Origin: Phycomyces blakesleeanus NRRL 1555(-)
Taxonomy: Eukaryota > Mucoromycota > Mucoromycetes > Mucorales > Phycomycetaceae
Assembly: GCF_001638985.1 (NCBI RefSeq)
Contig: NW_017265158.1
Location: 620,001-684,000 of the forward strand
Direction of reading: 5' to 3'
DNA: 64,000 nt
The position numbers and the translations under genes are program-made. Within the stretch, counting starts at the first letter, position 1. Each line of letters begins with the position of its first letter. The notes beneath the pieces are model-generated. The model saw nothing but the letters and a program-made list of their open reading frames with translations, ran no database searches and had not been told where the DNA came from. Below are positions 36,005 to 47,693 of this stretch, one piece after another.

Positions 36005-39000
36005 GCACTGATTGCCACTGCACCAGATGCAATAATAATGATCAAGGAGTTTCCCAAGTATTGAGATGTACTGCTCAGCGTCATAGTAAAAGAGCTAGAT
36101 TTGAAGGTACTAAGATATTCAAGAGTTATATAATTTATTCAGTACTGTTATCTGTTTACCGAGTAATAATCGCTTTTATTTTTATTTTTTATTATTTTAA
36201 AAAACATAGCTGAGAAGAGAAGCATGGAAGTAGATACTGAAAGTAAGACATTTTTTATTTGAAAAGCAGAAGAAAAACTAATAATAAACTATTATATTCC
36301 ATATTTGTAGTAATCCCAACGTATCAATCCCATTCTGTGGAAGCAATGGACGGTCAGGCCAACTCACCTATTTCAGATGCCGTCTCAATATTTGATAATG
36401 ACGTCTTTGTTGGTAATGACTACAATGGTGATGAGTCTGAAATAACCGATGACAATGACAGTGATGACAATGGCAAAGAAGACACTGCCAAGATTTATGT
36501 TGGAGAATTTAACAATGAGGGTCAGTTTTAAATACGTAAAAAAACTAAAAAAAAAAGACCCTTTTGCTGCTTCTGGTATGCCTGAGAATCCAGTGCACAG
36601 ATTTATTGCTACTTTTACAGTACTGTTTGCATCTTGTTACGTGGTCAATAAGGGTTCTGCTGTTTTGATTGAGTTCATCAACGAGCTCTTGAAGATTTAT
36701 GAACAAGATTTCCAACTTCCTGAAAGTCTGGCTGGGCTACATAAAATAACTGGCTTTTTGTCTATCACCAAAGGCATCAAGCGATTTGTGTCATGTCTAA
36801 ACTGCCATTGCATCTATGAAGAAAACATGTCTGTACCTCCCCATTGTGTTTTCACAAATGTTGGTGCACACTCTCCTTGTGGTTGTAAGTTGATGAAAGA
36901 GTCAACTTCAGATGCACTGGTATCAAAGCAAGCATACTTGTATCAGTCCCTCAAGCAAGCTTTGTCTGTTCTTTTCCTTCATCCTGGTTTTGAAGAGCAA
37001 ATCCGTCACTGGAACATAGAGCTTAAGATTGTCGATACTATGTGTGACGTATACAATGGAGCAATGTGGAAAGAGCTGAAGGATGCAAGTGGTGTCTCGT
37101 TTGTTGCTTGTCCTTGCTCATTGATGTTGACACTTAACATAGACTAGTTTCAGCCATTCGATGGAGTTAGTTACTCTTCTGGTGCAATTTACTTGGTTGT
37201 AAATAATCTGCCTTGAGAGGTACGGTTCAAGCCTGAGAACACAATTCTGATTGGTTTGATGCCTGGTCCCAAGGAGCCAAGATGCGAGGAGATAAATAAC
37301 TATCTCAAGCCCATGGTAGACAAGATGAAACAGTTGTATGTTGGAATGCGAGTCCTGACCTACAAGTGCCCTTCTGGTGCTAATGTCTGTGCTGTCTTGC
37401 TGATGGTTGCGTGTGACATCTCTGCTGCCAGGAAAACAAGTGGATTTACAGCCCACAATAGTATATGTGCGTGCTACAAGTGTACAACCCAGTTTCCCAG
37501 ATTGCCCAACACAAATCAGGTGGACTTCAGTGGATTCGATTATTCGCTTTGGAATATTCGTAGCAGTGTAGAGAACAGGTTGCATGCTAAGGAGTGGAAG
37601 AGTGCGAGTACACCCTCAGAAAGGCACCAGCTGGAGGTCGAATATGGTGTTCGATGGTCGCAGTTGCAACACCTTGGATACTTTGATCTAGTACGTAGAA
37701 CAATCATTGATCCCATGCATAATTTATTCCTGGGGACGCCCAAGAGAATGATGGACTGGTGGGTCGATAAGAAAACGATTGGAGCCAAAGAGTTTGCTGC
37801 CATGGAAAAAATCGCAGAGACAATGGTCCTTCCGAGGGATTATACAAAGCTGACTTTGAAGATTGGAAATGGCTTTCCTTACATGAAAGCCGACGACTGG
37901 AAATCCTGGGTACTGGTGTATTCTCCTGTTCTGCTGCATGGTGTTCTACCATTTGAAATGTACAACAACTGGATGAATTTTGTCCATGCATGCCACTATC
38001 TTATCAAGCCAAGCATCACATTTGATGAAGTGAACAGTACCCATGACTATCTGGAAATGTTTTGCAAAAAGGCTACCAAACTCTACACTCCCACCATCCT
38101 CACCTGCAACATGCATCTGCACCTCCACCTTCGCGAGACCATTCGTGATTTTGGACCTGTGTACGGTTACTGGCTCTTTGGGTTTGAGAGATACAATGAC
38201 CTGTTGAAGTATATCAAGACAAATGGAAAAGATAGTTTTGAGGCAACATATATGAGAAGTTTTGTTCAAAACGCATTCAAGGGTGACTATGCCAATGCTG
38301 TTCTGAAAAGTTCTAGCCATGTCCCCTTTTTCAACATTCTCTCAAAGCTTTCTTTGAAATTCACACCTACTACCACAGTCATTACCCTCTCCTCCCATTC
38401 ATTCCGATTGCAATCATTCTTACTAGCATTGTCCAACCCACATCTTTCTTCAAAGGGTAATGAACCTCTCTCTCTTTCCACTTTTTCTCTTCAGCTAAAA
38501 AAATCATCACTGATGGATGAAACCAACTATGCCCATCTGCTTCAGCACTACAAAACATCCTATGATCTTCCTGACCTTGTCAGTTACCAATATGCCACGC
38601 TCACCAACTCCTTTGTTGACAATGAAATCACAAAGTTGAAGTTCATTGACTTACTTGGTCAACAGTACCATGGTAAAAACGGTTCAGCTAGTTGTGGTTC
38701 TCTTGTCCACGTAATGTTTGTTGGTAGTGACGGTAGAAATACCCTAGCCTATGCTGGACAAATACAATATCTCTTCACACACTCCTTTACACACCCTTCT
38801 AACAGTAATCTCCACCTGACTCGCATGGTTCATGATCATCAACATGTATTCGCATATATCAAGTGGTTTAATACTTCCTCTGATAGATCGCGTGAGGATG
38901 ACAGTCTTGAGTTTTGTCTCCCCACCTTCTCCCCCAATAGTCGCCATTGCATTGTACCTGTGCACCGCATCTTTTTAGAGATTGCTACAGCCAGGATTAC

Positions 39001-39061
39001 TACAAGTAGAAATGTTAGTAAGATGTTAGTAATTGCTTTGCCAAAAAAGCTTTATGCTTAA
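36005..39061 (+). pseudogene. Tnp2-family transposase, copy A3; two nonsense codons, otherwise open
   Basis: Exon ends 36106, 36210-36242, 36311-36520 and 36558-39061 join in phase. Exon 1 has the C-x-C-x2-C ... AQRH zinc motif (DCHCTRC...TAQRH), but an in-frame ATG upstream is missing. Exons 2-3 are acidic. The last exon is a single frame from 36558 to TAA 39059-39061 and shows all A2 landmarks. Only TAG at 37145-37147 (Trp in A2 and A4) and TGA at 37214-37216 (Arg in A2 and A4) interrupt it. Both are one transition away from the sibling codon. Confidence 0.9.
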
Positions 39062-40376
39062 AATAAAAAAAACTCCCACTTGAATTTCCTTTTCTTATAT
39101 AAAAAAAAACAGAACAAATTCCCTATATATATTGATAGTATTGTGTATGTAAAAAGTAATCGTAGATAAAAAGAGAGAAACATTTTTTTTATTTTGAGCC
39201 TGTCTCTAAGAGCCCACCGAGGAAAATTGGGGCTAATGTTATCCGGGACTGCTGAGTTGGACACACTAGTAGTGATCCTACGGATCCTTTGATTAGCACT
39301 TGACCCCATGGCCTGGACAGCATAAGTGTCAACAAGTGCAATGAAACGGTTGCACTGAAATACATTTGTTAATAATTCACTCAATATAATAATACACCAA
39401 TACAAAAGTATTACTCCAAATTAATCTACCTCATCACTTCTTCAGCCTGGTTGTACAATATGAATGACATGTTTTATGCCATCCTCGTCCATTTCATTGG
39501 CAGACTCTCCATCTGACATTACTGCTTTTTGGAGAGTGTTGGCACAGTCTCTGAGCATTACAAGATCAATTGTCTCCTTATTGTCTTTGTATGCCAGTAC
39601 ACGGTAACACTCATTCTAGTAATAAGTTTTGTTAATTTGTTATTTTTATTTTTAATTTTCAACTATAAACTATATATATTAGCATAATACTCACATCATC
39701 TGCACAGGCTGCTCTTTGTGTAAGAGCATTTGTTTCCACTATCTCATCATCAGACATTCTCTCATGACGGGTTCTACTAGTGAAGTTGGTATGCAACCTC
39801 TTTTGGAGGTCACTCTGTTTCATACTAGAGGAACCAAACATGTGCTCAAGGTTAAAAAGAAGTCTCTTGGCTATCTCCCTGTTGGGAGATTTGTTGAAAG
39901 CAACATTTGTATCCCATCTGGGCTTGAGATTGTTGGCCAGGATATTTTCTGGCGTTCTCAAGCTAAGCTTGGGTTTTCACATAAGGTTGTGAATATGTGC
40001 CTGATAAATAAATCATGAGAAAATGAATTGATAAAATATTTTATAATATGTTACTCACATAAACTGCATTAGATTCTTCACAAGTAGGCTCATGGTTGGA
40101 GATGACAACAGGTGCAGCAACAGTGAGTTTGGCTCTCACAGGAGCAGCAAGGGGAGCTCTGGCCAAACTATCTATGGCACTGATGGTGTTGGTGCTGGTG
40201 GTAGCAAGAACGCCAATTCTGTCATTCATGTTGGTCAGAGTTTGCTCAACATTGCCGATCTGTCCTTTTATGGTAGACATATCAGCTCTCATAGTAGAAA
40301 GTATTTTCATAAGCTGCTGATTGGTAATCTTAACAGGACAAAAGGCAATCGCACATTCATGTCTTGTGTTAGTCAT
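39058..40376 (-). pseudogene. A-family accessory gene, copy A3; two in-frame TGA
   Basis: Exons 40059-40376, 39695-40000, 39430-39615 and 39058-39354 join with phase-0 GT-AG introns to 369 codons including the stop. Exon sizes 306 and 186 equal those of A2 exon 2 and A1 exon 3. Exon 1 has a coiled coil (KILSTMRADMSTIKGQIGNV). Exon 2 has KPRWDTNVAFNKSPNREIA. Exon 3 has VMSDGESANE. The PxWRSDE motif reads P-G-stop-R-S-D-E (TGA at 39442-39444). A second TGA is near 39978. The C-terminus has FPRWALRD and then runs on for about 35 codons, so its stop overlaps the transposase 3' end by four bases. Confidence 0.8.
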
Positions 40377-40799
40377 TGTCTACAGAATATAATAAAATGA
40401 AAGATTATAATGATTAGTTTCAGATTATATTATTATTATTGCTGTCATTCTACAATTAAATTTATTTAAATTAAATTAAAAATAAATTGTATCAAGTTTA
40501 CATACTTGAATTGTTAGAACAAGTGTGTTGATTTGGGAGTATAGGTGTAGTAAGTAGCAAGAGAGTAAGAGCAAGAGAAAGTATATTATATGAAAGGTAT
40601 GCTTATTATATATATTCAAAATATATTTGATATACAAATCTCTATTAATACTTCTTGTAATGACTGGGATGTAAATTGGTTTTCATATTGCTTTGGGACT
40701 TGATGAAATCATTTTAGTCTTTTGTTTTAAACACACTTTTTTTTTAAGATTTTTTTTTTACTTTTTTTATTCGTTTTTTGTTATTTCCCTCTTTTCTCT

Positions 40800-41640
40800 C
40801 TCTTTTCAATTCTTGTTATATTTGCAAATTTTTCTGGTAAGATTGTTTTTGGTTCAAAATACTTCTTTATAAAGAACAAAAGAATCAATTTTTTTGTCGG
40901 TCATAGTTATTCTCTCTGTTTCTCTCTCTTCACTCTTTACACTTGCAAGGTTTTATGGTAAGGCACTTTCTTTGTTTTAAAAAAATATACACTTCTTTAT
41001 ATAATTAAAAAATAACAATATATTTTAATGTCATAAAAACTCACTCTTCATCTCATTCTGATGCGCCATCTTCACAACAGTCATCCAGATTAGCCAGGGT
41101 TAGTAAATATACTTTATGCCATCATTCCATAAAATCATTCTGACTTTTTTCTTTCTTTAATATAGGCCACATCGCCAAAAATACTCTTTACAATCAAACA
41201 CGGATATTGACACAGTAATATTTTATTTTATTTTAATCTATTTCTTTTTAATATTTATCTAACTGAATATAATTTCTATTATAGATGAACATCCCTCTTA
41301 TGAACGTGTCATTCCCTAAGAACTTCCATCCCATGCTACCGTCATTGCCATGGTAAGCCTTTTATTTACTTCTATACATACAATAATATTATTTATACTG
41401 TATATTAATGTATATTCTCTACTAGAAACAATATTACTGCTTTACAGATAATATCTTGGTCTGCAAAGAAATCCTTTGCCTTTGGTATGTAAATCAATTA
41501 TTTTATCACGCAATTCACAAAAATTAATTCTTTCCTGTTGTTTTATAGTCAAAGAAACCATAATCTCGTGCTTTACTGTAAATGTTTTATTTTTTTGTCC
41601 ATTTGTACTGGGTACTTCTAATGTAAGTATTAATTAGTGC
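40800..41640 (+). other. Exon-like blocks of a possible third A-element gene (copy A3)
   Basis: These blocks are homologous to 4100-5030 in A1, with the same order of short conserved segments ending in GTAAG, GTTAG or GTATG donors. One is SSRLA before GGTTAGTAAATATAC (about 41085-41100), another EHPSYERVIP (about 41285). Similarity is concentrated in the blocks. No domain was recognised. Stops are present in some blocks here. Confidence 0.35.
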
Positions 41641-42358
41641 ATAAAATTTGTAGTATAAAACACGCATGCACTCCCATCACTAATGTTTTATCTATTCTCA
41701 AGGAGTACTGCTCTTACCCCTAAAAAAAGGTAACAAGCACCTTATTTTCTTCAGGTATTTGTTTTTTGTAGAAAATTTTTCATCCCAAATATAACAAGCC
41801 GGTCGAGCAAGAAGTAGCTGAGGATATAGAATAGCTTTATTAGATTTGAAACCTAGAAACATTCTATTCTTTCCAATAAAAATAAAAGCGTAAACCATTA
41901 TCAACCTAATAAGAATGGGAAACCAAATAAATAAAGAACATATTACTGGTCCATAATTTTAAAGACGTGTTTTTTTGCTGTTGGTGATTGGAGGTTTTAA
42001 AGAACTATCAGTATAGGTGGTCAGTAAAGGTGAGATATAGTACAGATAAACCATTGGAGCAATATACATGATGTAATCCGTCTTTGACCTTTCCTGTTCT
42101 GTGTCAAGAATACCAAGATAAATCCGTAGTTTTATATATTTTTATTTATTTATTAAGCATAACGAGTATATCAAAAATGCTACCAAACCTTACTTGCGAA
42201 ACCCCCCATCTACATATACTATAGTGTTTGTAAGTCTTGCACATACAGTGCTAGATGACCTTAAAACCTAGTGAAAAATATCAACTATGCTATATCACGT
42301 TATTCCAGTACTATTTGCCTATATATATACGTCAGTATTTTCCTACTTTTTTCCAGTG

Positions 42359-44314
42359 GCAAAAAGCAGATGTTTTTGATGGTCATGTATACCAATTCAT
42401 GAAGCATCTGTTTTCTGGTGAAAACAATATTGCGATTTTGTTATCCGTGAATGGGTTCAACCCACACAATATACTTGGATCAGTAACCATTATTCTTGCA
42501 ACTGTCTTGAACTTGAGTCCGACAATCCATTATAAGAAAAACAGAATGATCCAAATAGCAATGCTTCCTGCTTGCACTGGTCCTAGTGACATCTGGCCTT
42601 TTCTTGAGCCAACGCTGAGAGATCTCCGTTTGCTCCAGACAGAAGGCATGGAAGTAAAGACACCAATGACAACAATCAGAGCAAAGGTGCATGTCCTCAT
42701 AGCCACTGGCAATATTCCGGCTCTGGCAAAGCTGGCATGCCATGTTGGCCACATGAGTAAGAATGGCTGTTGTATTTGTCACATAGTGGGCCAAACTTCT
42801 AAACATAGCCAGTACTTCTGCATGTTGCCTGGAACCCAGACGTGCTCACTAGAGAGTTTCAGAAACTAAAATTTGGCAAGCAGTGAAGACAGAAAGGGGT
42901 TCAATGGTCAGTCACTGTTAGTCTCAATAGAAACATTCTCTGGCCCGTTTTTTTTGCATTAGACAAAATGCATGGTCTGTGCCACGGAATCAGTAAACAG
43001 GTATGGGGACTTGTACACGAAAAGTATGGAATCAAGCATCCTCTATGTCTTTCTCTTGCCACTCAAAGGGAGATTGGTGCTGCAATGGTAGCCGCAAAAT
43101 CCACAATCCCTATATTGTTGCATGGTGCCTGGAGATATGTGACAAAGAATGCCGGTTTCTTTAGAGCTGTGGATTGGGCAGACTTTTTACTCTTTGTTGT
43201 CCCCACGTTGGTTTCAGAGCGTGTCCAAGACTCAGTTGCCCAAAAGGCATTACTTGGCTTGGTTCAAGCATGCAATTTACTCATGAGCTGGGAGTTATCA
43301 GCAGAGGATCAAACCTCAATAAGAAGGTATGTTTAATACAATATTTTATTTCATTTTTCATAGTAATTTACTTTTATCTTTTTTCTTAGTAATCTTGTAG
43401 AATGGAACTTATTCCTAGAGAGTCTTCTTTTTACAGCAGGTATTGACATTGGCATGTTTACAATTAACCAGCACATTATTCAGCATTATTCTCAGATGAT
43501 TGATCTATATGGCCTGCCAAGAGCATATAGTACACAATCCATGGAAAGAGCCATTAATGAGTACTTCAGGTCTATCAAGAGTAACTTCCAAGTCAGTGCC
43601 AATGCTGGAAACATTATGATCAGACTGGTGCAATCCTGGCATGTAGTAGAACTGACAACCGTTGCAAACCCAAAAACTCCATCAGTTAACCTTTTAGTTT
43701 ACAGTGCATATACCGATGGGTGGCCTATTACAGAAGGAGGTAATCCTGCCAATACTGAGTGTGAGATTTAGTTCTGGGGGTCTTTGAAGAATTTAACAAT
43801 TTTCGATAGCTTTGAAGATAGATCTCATCTTTCATTGCTTCTTAATACGTTTTATGATTTGAAAGGGAAAGAATGTAGTATGCCTGAGCCTTCCATAAAG
43901 ACAAGCCGCAAGGCCTATCTTAATGGTTGTGTTATTGATGCTGCATTCAACCAAAGTTTTACAAGAGAGGCATGTCATGTTCATGTGCAGCTACAAGTGG
44001 ACATGAACTCCAGAAGATCCCGCTCTTACCATCCAGGATATAAGCATTTCTTTGGAAAGGTGATTATATTTTTCCAACATGTACACAACTCAAAGAGATG
44101 GTCACTAGCTCTCATAACTATATATAGTGTGCATTTGAAAAATAGATTGCCTATTACATCTGTAGTAAAGCTAAAGACTATAGTGATTTATGCCAGTAAC
44201 ATTGTAGAGTTGGTTGGCTTGGTGCCATCAAATGTCAATGGTAGCCATTACATCATTTGGCCTAGCCTTAAACGTGGCCCAAAAATGACACTTGGTGCCT
44301 TAAGTAATATATAA
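42359..44314 (+). pseudogene. B33 Tnp2-like transposase, C-terminal part (after A3 insertion)
   Basis: The reading resumes with KADVFDGHVYQFMKHLFSGE, matching IFDGDNYKQLVQQGLFSNPN of B60. It continues through QIAMLPACTGPSDIW, RAKVHVLIATGNIPALA, GCCICHIVG (two-cysteine motif), LDKMHGLCHGISKQVWGLV, DWADFLLFVVPTLV, an intron about 43327-43388, INQHIIQHYSQMIDLYGLPR and YSTQSMERAINEYF. TAG at 43769-43771 replaces the Gln of the conserved QLW motif. The end is SNI then TAA at 44312-44314. A frame break occurs near 42870. Confidence 0.8.
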
Positions 44315-44981
44315 TTTGTTTTTTTTGTAATAATTTTTTTTTCAAATTGTCTTAAACAAATTTTATCCAAGCAGCAGAAAGTTTAGATATTTTCTTTTTT
44401 TTATTTCTGACATCCAATATTTCTCAATTCCAATCTATATTTATTAAAAATATAAGATATTTAATTAGAATGGACATTTGTCTCTCCTGAGATTTAATTT
44501 TAAGCAATTCATTTGCTTTTTATCAACCATTTCAAAGAGCAAAGATTTTCTTGTTTCAACTTGGATTTTTGGTGATTTTTTGATTATTATAGACCAAAAA
44601 TAAAGTCACAAATTCAAAAAAGACCACTTTTTTCCCATAGTAGTGGTCTAGGCTAGCCTGATTCCCACCCTAGTAAAAGTTGAATCCTCCCCCCCCCCCA
44701 TATTTTTTCTGAATAAAATTTCTGCATTTCAAAACCCATTATTTCCAAATTTGTTTTAAAAAATGAAGTTCAAAGCACGCTCTGTAGTGAAATTACTATA
44801 TTCTGTATAAGGCAATTATAGTGCTTCCAGCAAATGCTAATAAAACAGTACTTAAAACCTGTCCAAATTTGGATGCTGATTTCTTTTGGTGTGATGAAAG
44901 ACCAATTGGCAAAGTCAAGATTTTTGTCCTTAAAACTCAACTCTGACAACAGTAAAAGAAAAACCAGCTCAGATCAGGAAT

Positions 44982-45292
44982 TGTCATTTCCGATCTAGGT
45001 TGGTCTTCCTTTTACTATAACAAAGTCAAAAGGTCAACCCCACTGGGGATCAAGAAGTATACATAAAATCAAAGAGACAATAAAAGATACTTTTTATTGG
45101 TATGAATTGAATTGTGTTATATAGTTTTCTAGACTAATACTGCGAATTATCCACAATAGCTATTATTTATATTTAATTAAAGAAATAGTCATTATACTGC
45201 AGTTAATACTCAGGAACATATTACTGTGCATAAAGAAGTACTGCGGTTAACCATCTTCAGATTTTATGGATTCATCAAAATAATGTCCAACA
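44982..45292 (-). repeat. Family-T solo LTR copy 1
   Basis: On the plus strand it starts TGTCATTTCCGATCTAGG and ends ATAATGTCCAACA. It shares the CCCACTGGGGATC block and the ATTCATCAAAATAATGTCC end with copies at 45311, 46615 and 46944. Confidence 0.7.
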
Positions 45293-45310
45293 ATTGGTTG
45301 ACAAGAATAT

Positions 45311-45619
45311 TGCTCCCGATCTGGGTTGGTCTTCCTTTTACTATAACAAAGTCAAAAGGTCAAACCCACTGGGAATCAAGGAGTATATGTAAAATCAAAG
45401 AGAGGATAAAAGATACTTTTTATTGATACGAATTGAATTGTCTTATATAGTTTTCTAAACTAATACTGTGCATTATCTGCAGTAGCTATTATATTATATT
45501 TAAATAAAAGAAGAGTAATTATACTGTGGTTAATGCTCAGGAAGATGTTACTGCGCATAACAAGATACTACAGTTAACCATCTTCAGATTTTACAGATTT
45601 ATCAAAATAATGTCCGACA
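45311..45619 (-). repeat. Family-T solo LTR copy 2
   Basis: Starts TGCTCCCGATCTGGGTTGG and ends AATGTCCGACA. Nearly collinear with copy 1. Confidence 0.65.
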
Positions 45620-45885
45620 GAATTTTTTGTGCTTAATTTTGGTAATACAAGTTCTAGTTACTTGTTCTTACAAAAGAAGCAGGAATTAGAATGATTATTC
45701 ATCAGTTTGTAATTTTAGAAATTTGTAATCAACTTATAATAATTTGTAATATTACTAGACACTACTTAAGTGTAGTCAAAGATGAATAATCATTTCAAAA
45801 AGTATATAAGATAACCCAAAGCAAAATAATAAAAGATTATGTTTTTATCCTCTCTCTTATTTGCTTACTCCTGTGTTTTTAAAAC

Positions 45886-46235
45886 TTTTTCAAGTCTCGA
45901 TCTGGTATTTATTTTCTGGCACTTGTACCTAAGTTGCAGAATCAATACCACTGGGGATCGTTAAGTTTTTAAGAATAGGTTTTAGATAAGAATGAAGATA
46001 GTTTTTATTAAATATATTTCTTAACTATTTATACAAAATGATAATTGATTTCTGACTAAAAGAATAGCTATGATAATATGTCTTAGATGCCTGTTGTTCA
46101 ATAATATCTTTTACAAGTATATTCATCATCTTAAACATCTAAAACATATATGAAAGACCAATCAGCAAAAGTCAAGATCTTTTATCCTAAAAAGTCAACT
46201 CTTACTGGTTGCTTATAACTACCGAATTTGTTCAC
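45886..46235 (-). repeat. Family-C LTR copy, inverted relative to 14089-14448
   Basis: Runs CAAGTCTCGATCTGG ... CACCAATGTCAACTCTG, the reverse complement of the LTR beside tRNA-Arg, with an AATAAA-like and TATA-like segment in the same places. Confidence 0.7.
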
Positions 46236-46315
46236 CAATGTCAACTCTGTCAGCTTGACCAATTTGGCTACGTTTACAGTGAATTGGAAGATAGCCTAGA
46301 TCAGGAACGACAAAT

Positions 46316-46613
46316 TGTCATGCCTGAATTCTTGTCAGCCAATTAGGATGACGATTACACAAATTTCTCTTTTGAGAACAACGACCAAAGTGATTTCCTT
46401 TTGCTCACAAAAGAATTAGAAAGCACATAGCTTAACAAAAGTAGAATAGAAACCAAAACAGACATTTATAATGTCTGGGTAGGTTTAGAAAAGATATAAA
46501 AGAAGATGTTATTTCATTCAATAAAAGTTATCTATATTTCTATTCTCTTTTTATTCTTTTATTTTCGTTTACAATTCCCAATGGGTTTGACCAATTTTGG
46601 CTGTGTTATAACA
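46316..46613 (+). repeat. Probable LTR of another family
   Basis: Starts TGTCATGCCTGAATTC and ends GTGTTATAACA, with a TATA-like box (AAAGATATAAAAG) and CAATAAAAG signal. A matching target duplication was not found, probably because the next LTR lies immediately after it. Confidence 0.45.
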
Positions 46614-46614
46614 T

Positions 46615-47342
46615 TGTCAGACATTATTTTGATGAATCCAAGAAATCAGGATAATTGACCATAGCAGTTCTGTATGTCAAAGATACCTCATAGATAACGA
46701 ACCGCAGTAATGTCTTGTAAAGATTAACCACAGTAACATCTTCTGAGCATCAACTGCAGTAAAAGGACTTCTCTTGTAATTAAATAGAGTATAATAGTTT
46801 ACTGCGGATAATGTGCAGTATTAGTTTAGAAAACTATATAAGACAATTCAATTCATATCAATAAAAAGTACCTTTTATCCTCTCTTCGATTTTACATATA
46901 CTCTCCAATCCCCAGTGGGTTTGACCTTTTGACTTTGCTATAGTGTCGTTCCTGATCTGGGATGGTCTTTCTTTTACTATAGCAAAGTCAAAAGGTCAAA
47001 CCCACTGGGGATCGGAGAGTATATGTAAAATCGAAGAGAGGATAAAAGGTCCTTTTTATTGATAGGAATTGAATTGTCTTATATAGTTTTCTAAACTAAT
47101 ACTGCGCATTATCCACAGTAAACTATTATACTCTATTTAATTACAAGAGAAGTCCTTTTACTGCAGTTGATGCTCAGAAGATGTTACTGTGGTTAATCTT
47201 TACAAGACATTACTGCGGTTCGTTATCTATGAGGTATCTTTGACATACAGAACTGCTGCGGTCAATTATCCCGATTTCTCGGATTCATCAAAATAATGTC
47301 CGACAATAGTAAAAGGAAGACCATCCCAGATCAGGAACAACA
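46615..47342 (+). mobile_element. Family-T solo LTR interrupted by a second, inverted family-T LTR
   Basis: The outer LTR comprises 46615-46943 and 47310-47342 (TGTCAGACATT ... CAGGAACAACA). Confidence 0.8.
46944..47305 (-). mobile_element. Inner family-T LTR, inverted, 4-bp duplication ATAG
   Basis: Starts TGTCGTTCCTGATC and ends AATGTCCGACA. ATAG precedes (46940-46943) and follows it (47306-47309). With the outer LTR it forms an almost perfect inverted repeat with arms of about 330 bp. Confidence 0.85.
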
Positions 47343-47369
47343 AAATAACAAAAGAAAAATTTTATAAAA

Positions 47370-47452
47370 TGAAGACTGCGAGATTCGAACTCGCGCCACT
47401 TTCGTGAATACGACCTGAACGTATCGCCTTAGACCGCTCGGCCAAATCTCCC
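47370..47452 (-). tRNA. tRNA-Leu (anticodon CAG), acceptor stem weak
   Basis: The 83-nt minus-strand sequence has the class-II long variable arm. The D-arm is GGCCGAGCGGTCTAAGGC. The anticodon stem-loop is ATACG-TTCAGGT-CGTAT with anticodon CAG. The T-arm is GCGAG-TTCGAAT-CTCGC. The acceptor strands GGGAGAT and AGTCTTC pair poorly (two mismatches, several G-T), so it may be a degenerating copy. An LTR ends 28 bp beyond its 3' end. Confidence 0.8.
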
Positions 47453-47461
47453 ATATATATG

Positions 47462-47693
47462 TCACGTTTGCTGTAAGCATATTTGACTTTGGACAATTTT
47501 TGGTGATGGATACCGGACAGTGGGTTCCTTTGGTGGTTTGGTCCAGCGATGAGCCATGATAGATGGTACCAGACTTGTGGATGTTGACATCAATGGTGAG
47601 TCGACCGAGTGACGTGTCTCGAGGGACAGGAGTGGTCCCCCAGGTTTCTTGGGAAATCTTGTTCCCAATACGTTTTATATCCAAACCTCTCAT
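47462..47693 (-). other. Unassigned open reading, possibly a gene fragment
   Basis: The minus strand reads MRGLDIKRIGNKISQETWGT and on through RLTIDVNIHKSGTIYHGSSL to about 47462, of higher complexity and GC than its surroundings. The frame then runs into the tRNA gene. I see no upstream exon and do not recognise the protein. It may be a captured or decayed host gene fragment. Confidence 0.3.

Larger units (their letters stand above)
35728..42358. mobile_element. CACTA-like transposon A3, nested in B33, target duplication GCA
   Basis: The element runs from CACTGGAAAAATAAG (35728) to CTTTTTTCCAGTG (42358), 6631 bp. GCA lies immediately before (35725-35727) and after (42359-42361). Removing the element and one GCA restores an open, homologous reading frame of the B33 transposase. 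It holds a Tnp2 gene, a convergent accessory gene and third-gene-like blocks in the same order as A1. Confidence 0.95.
33258..44645. mobile_element. B-family Tnp2-like transposon B33, host of nested element A3
   Basis: The left end CACTACGGGAAAAAAAGTAA (33258) and the reverse complement of the right end, CACTACTATGGGAAAAAAGT (44645), form an imperfect inverted repeat with a 3-base indel, and the similarity spills outward. Flanking triplets are GTG and GTC, so the duplication is imperfect at best. It contains a minus-strand accessory remnant and a plus-strand Tnp2-like gene split at 35727/42359 by A3. Without A3 it would be about 4.75 kb. Confidence 0.7.
44885..47342. mobile_element. Cluster of nested solo LTRs next to tRNA-Leu
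   Basis: At least five LTR copies of two or three families lie end to end or inside each other. None has internal coding sequence. Listed separately below where ends are visible. A poly-C run (about 44690-44699) lies just outside the cluster. Confidence 0.8.

Noticed and set aside
44885..47342. Full-length LTR retrotransposon between the LTR copies
   Set aside because: No gag, protease, reverse transcriptase or integrase reading was found between any pair; the LTR copies abut or nest directly.
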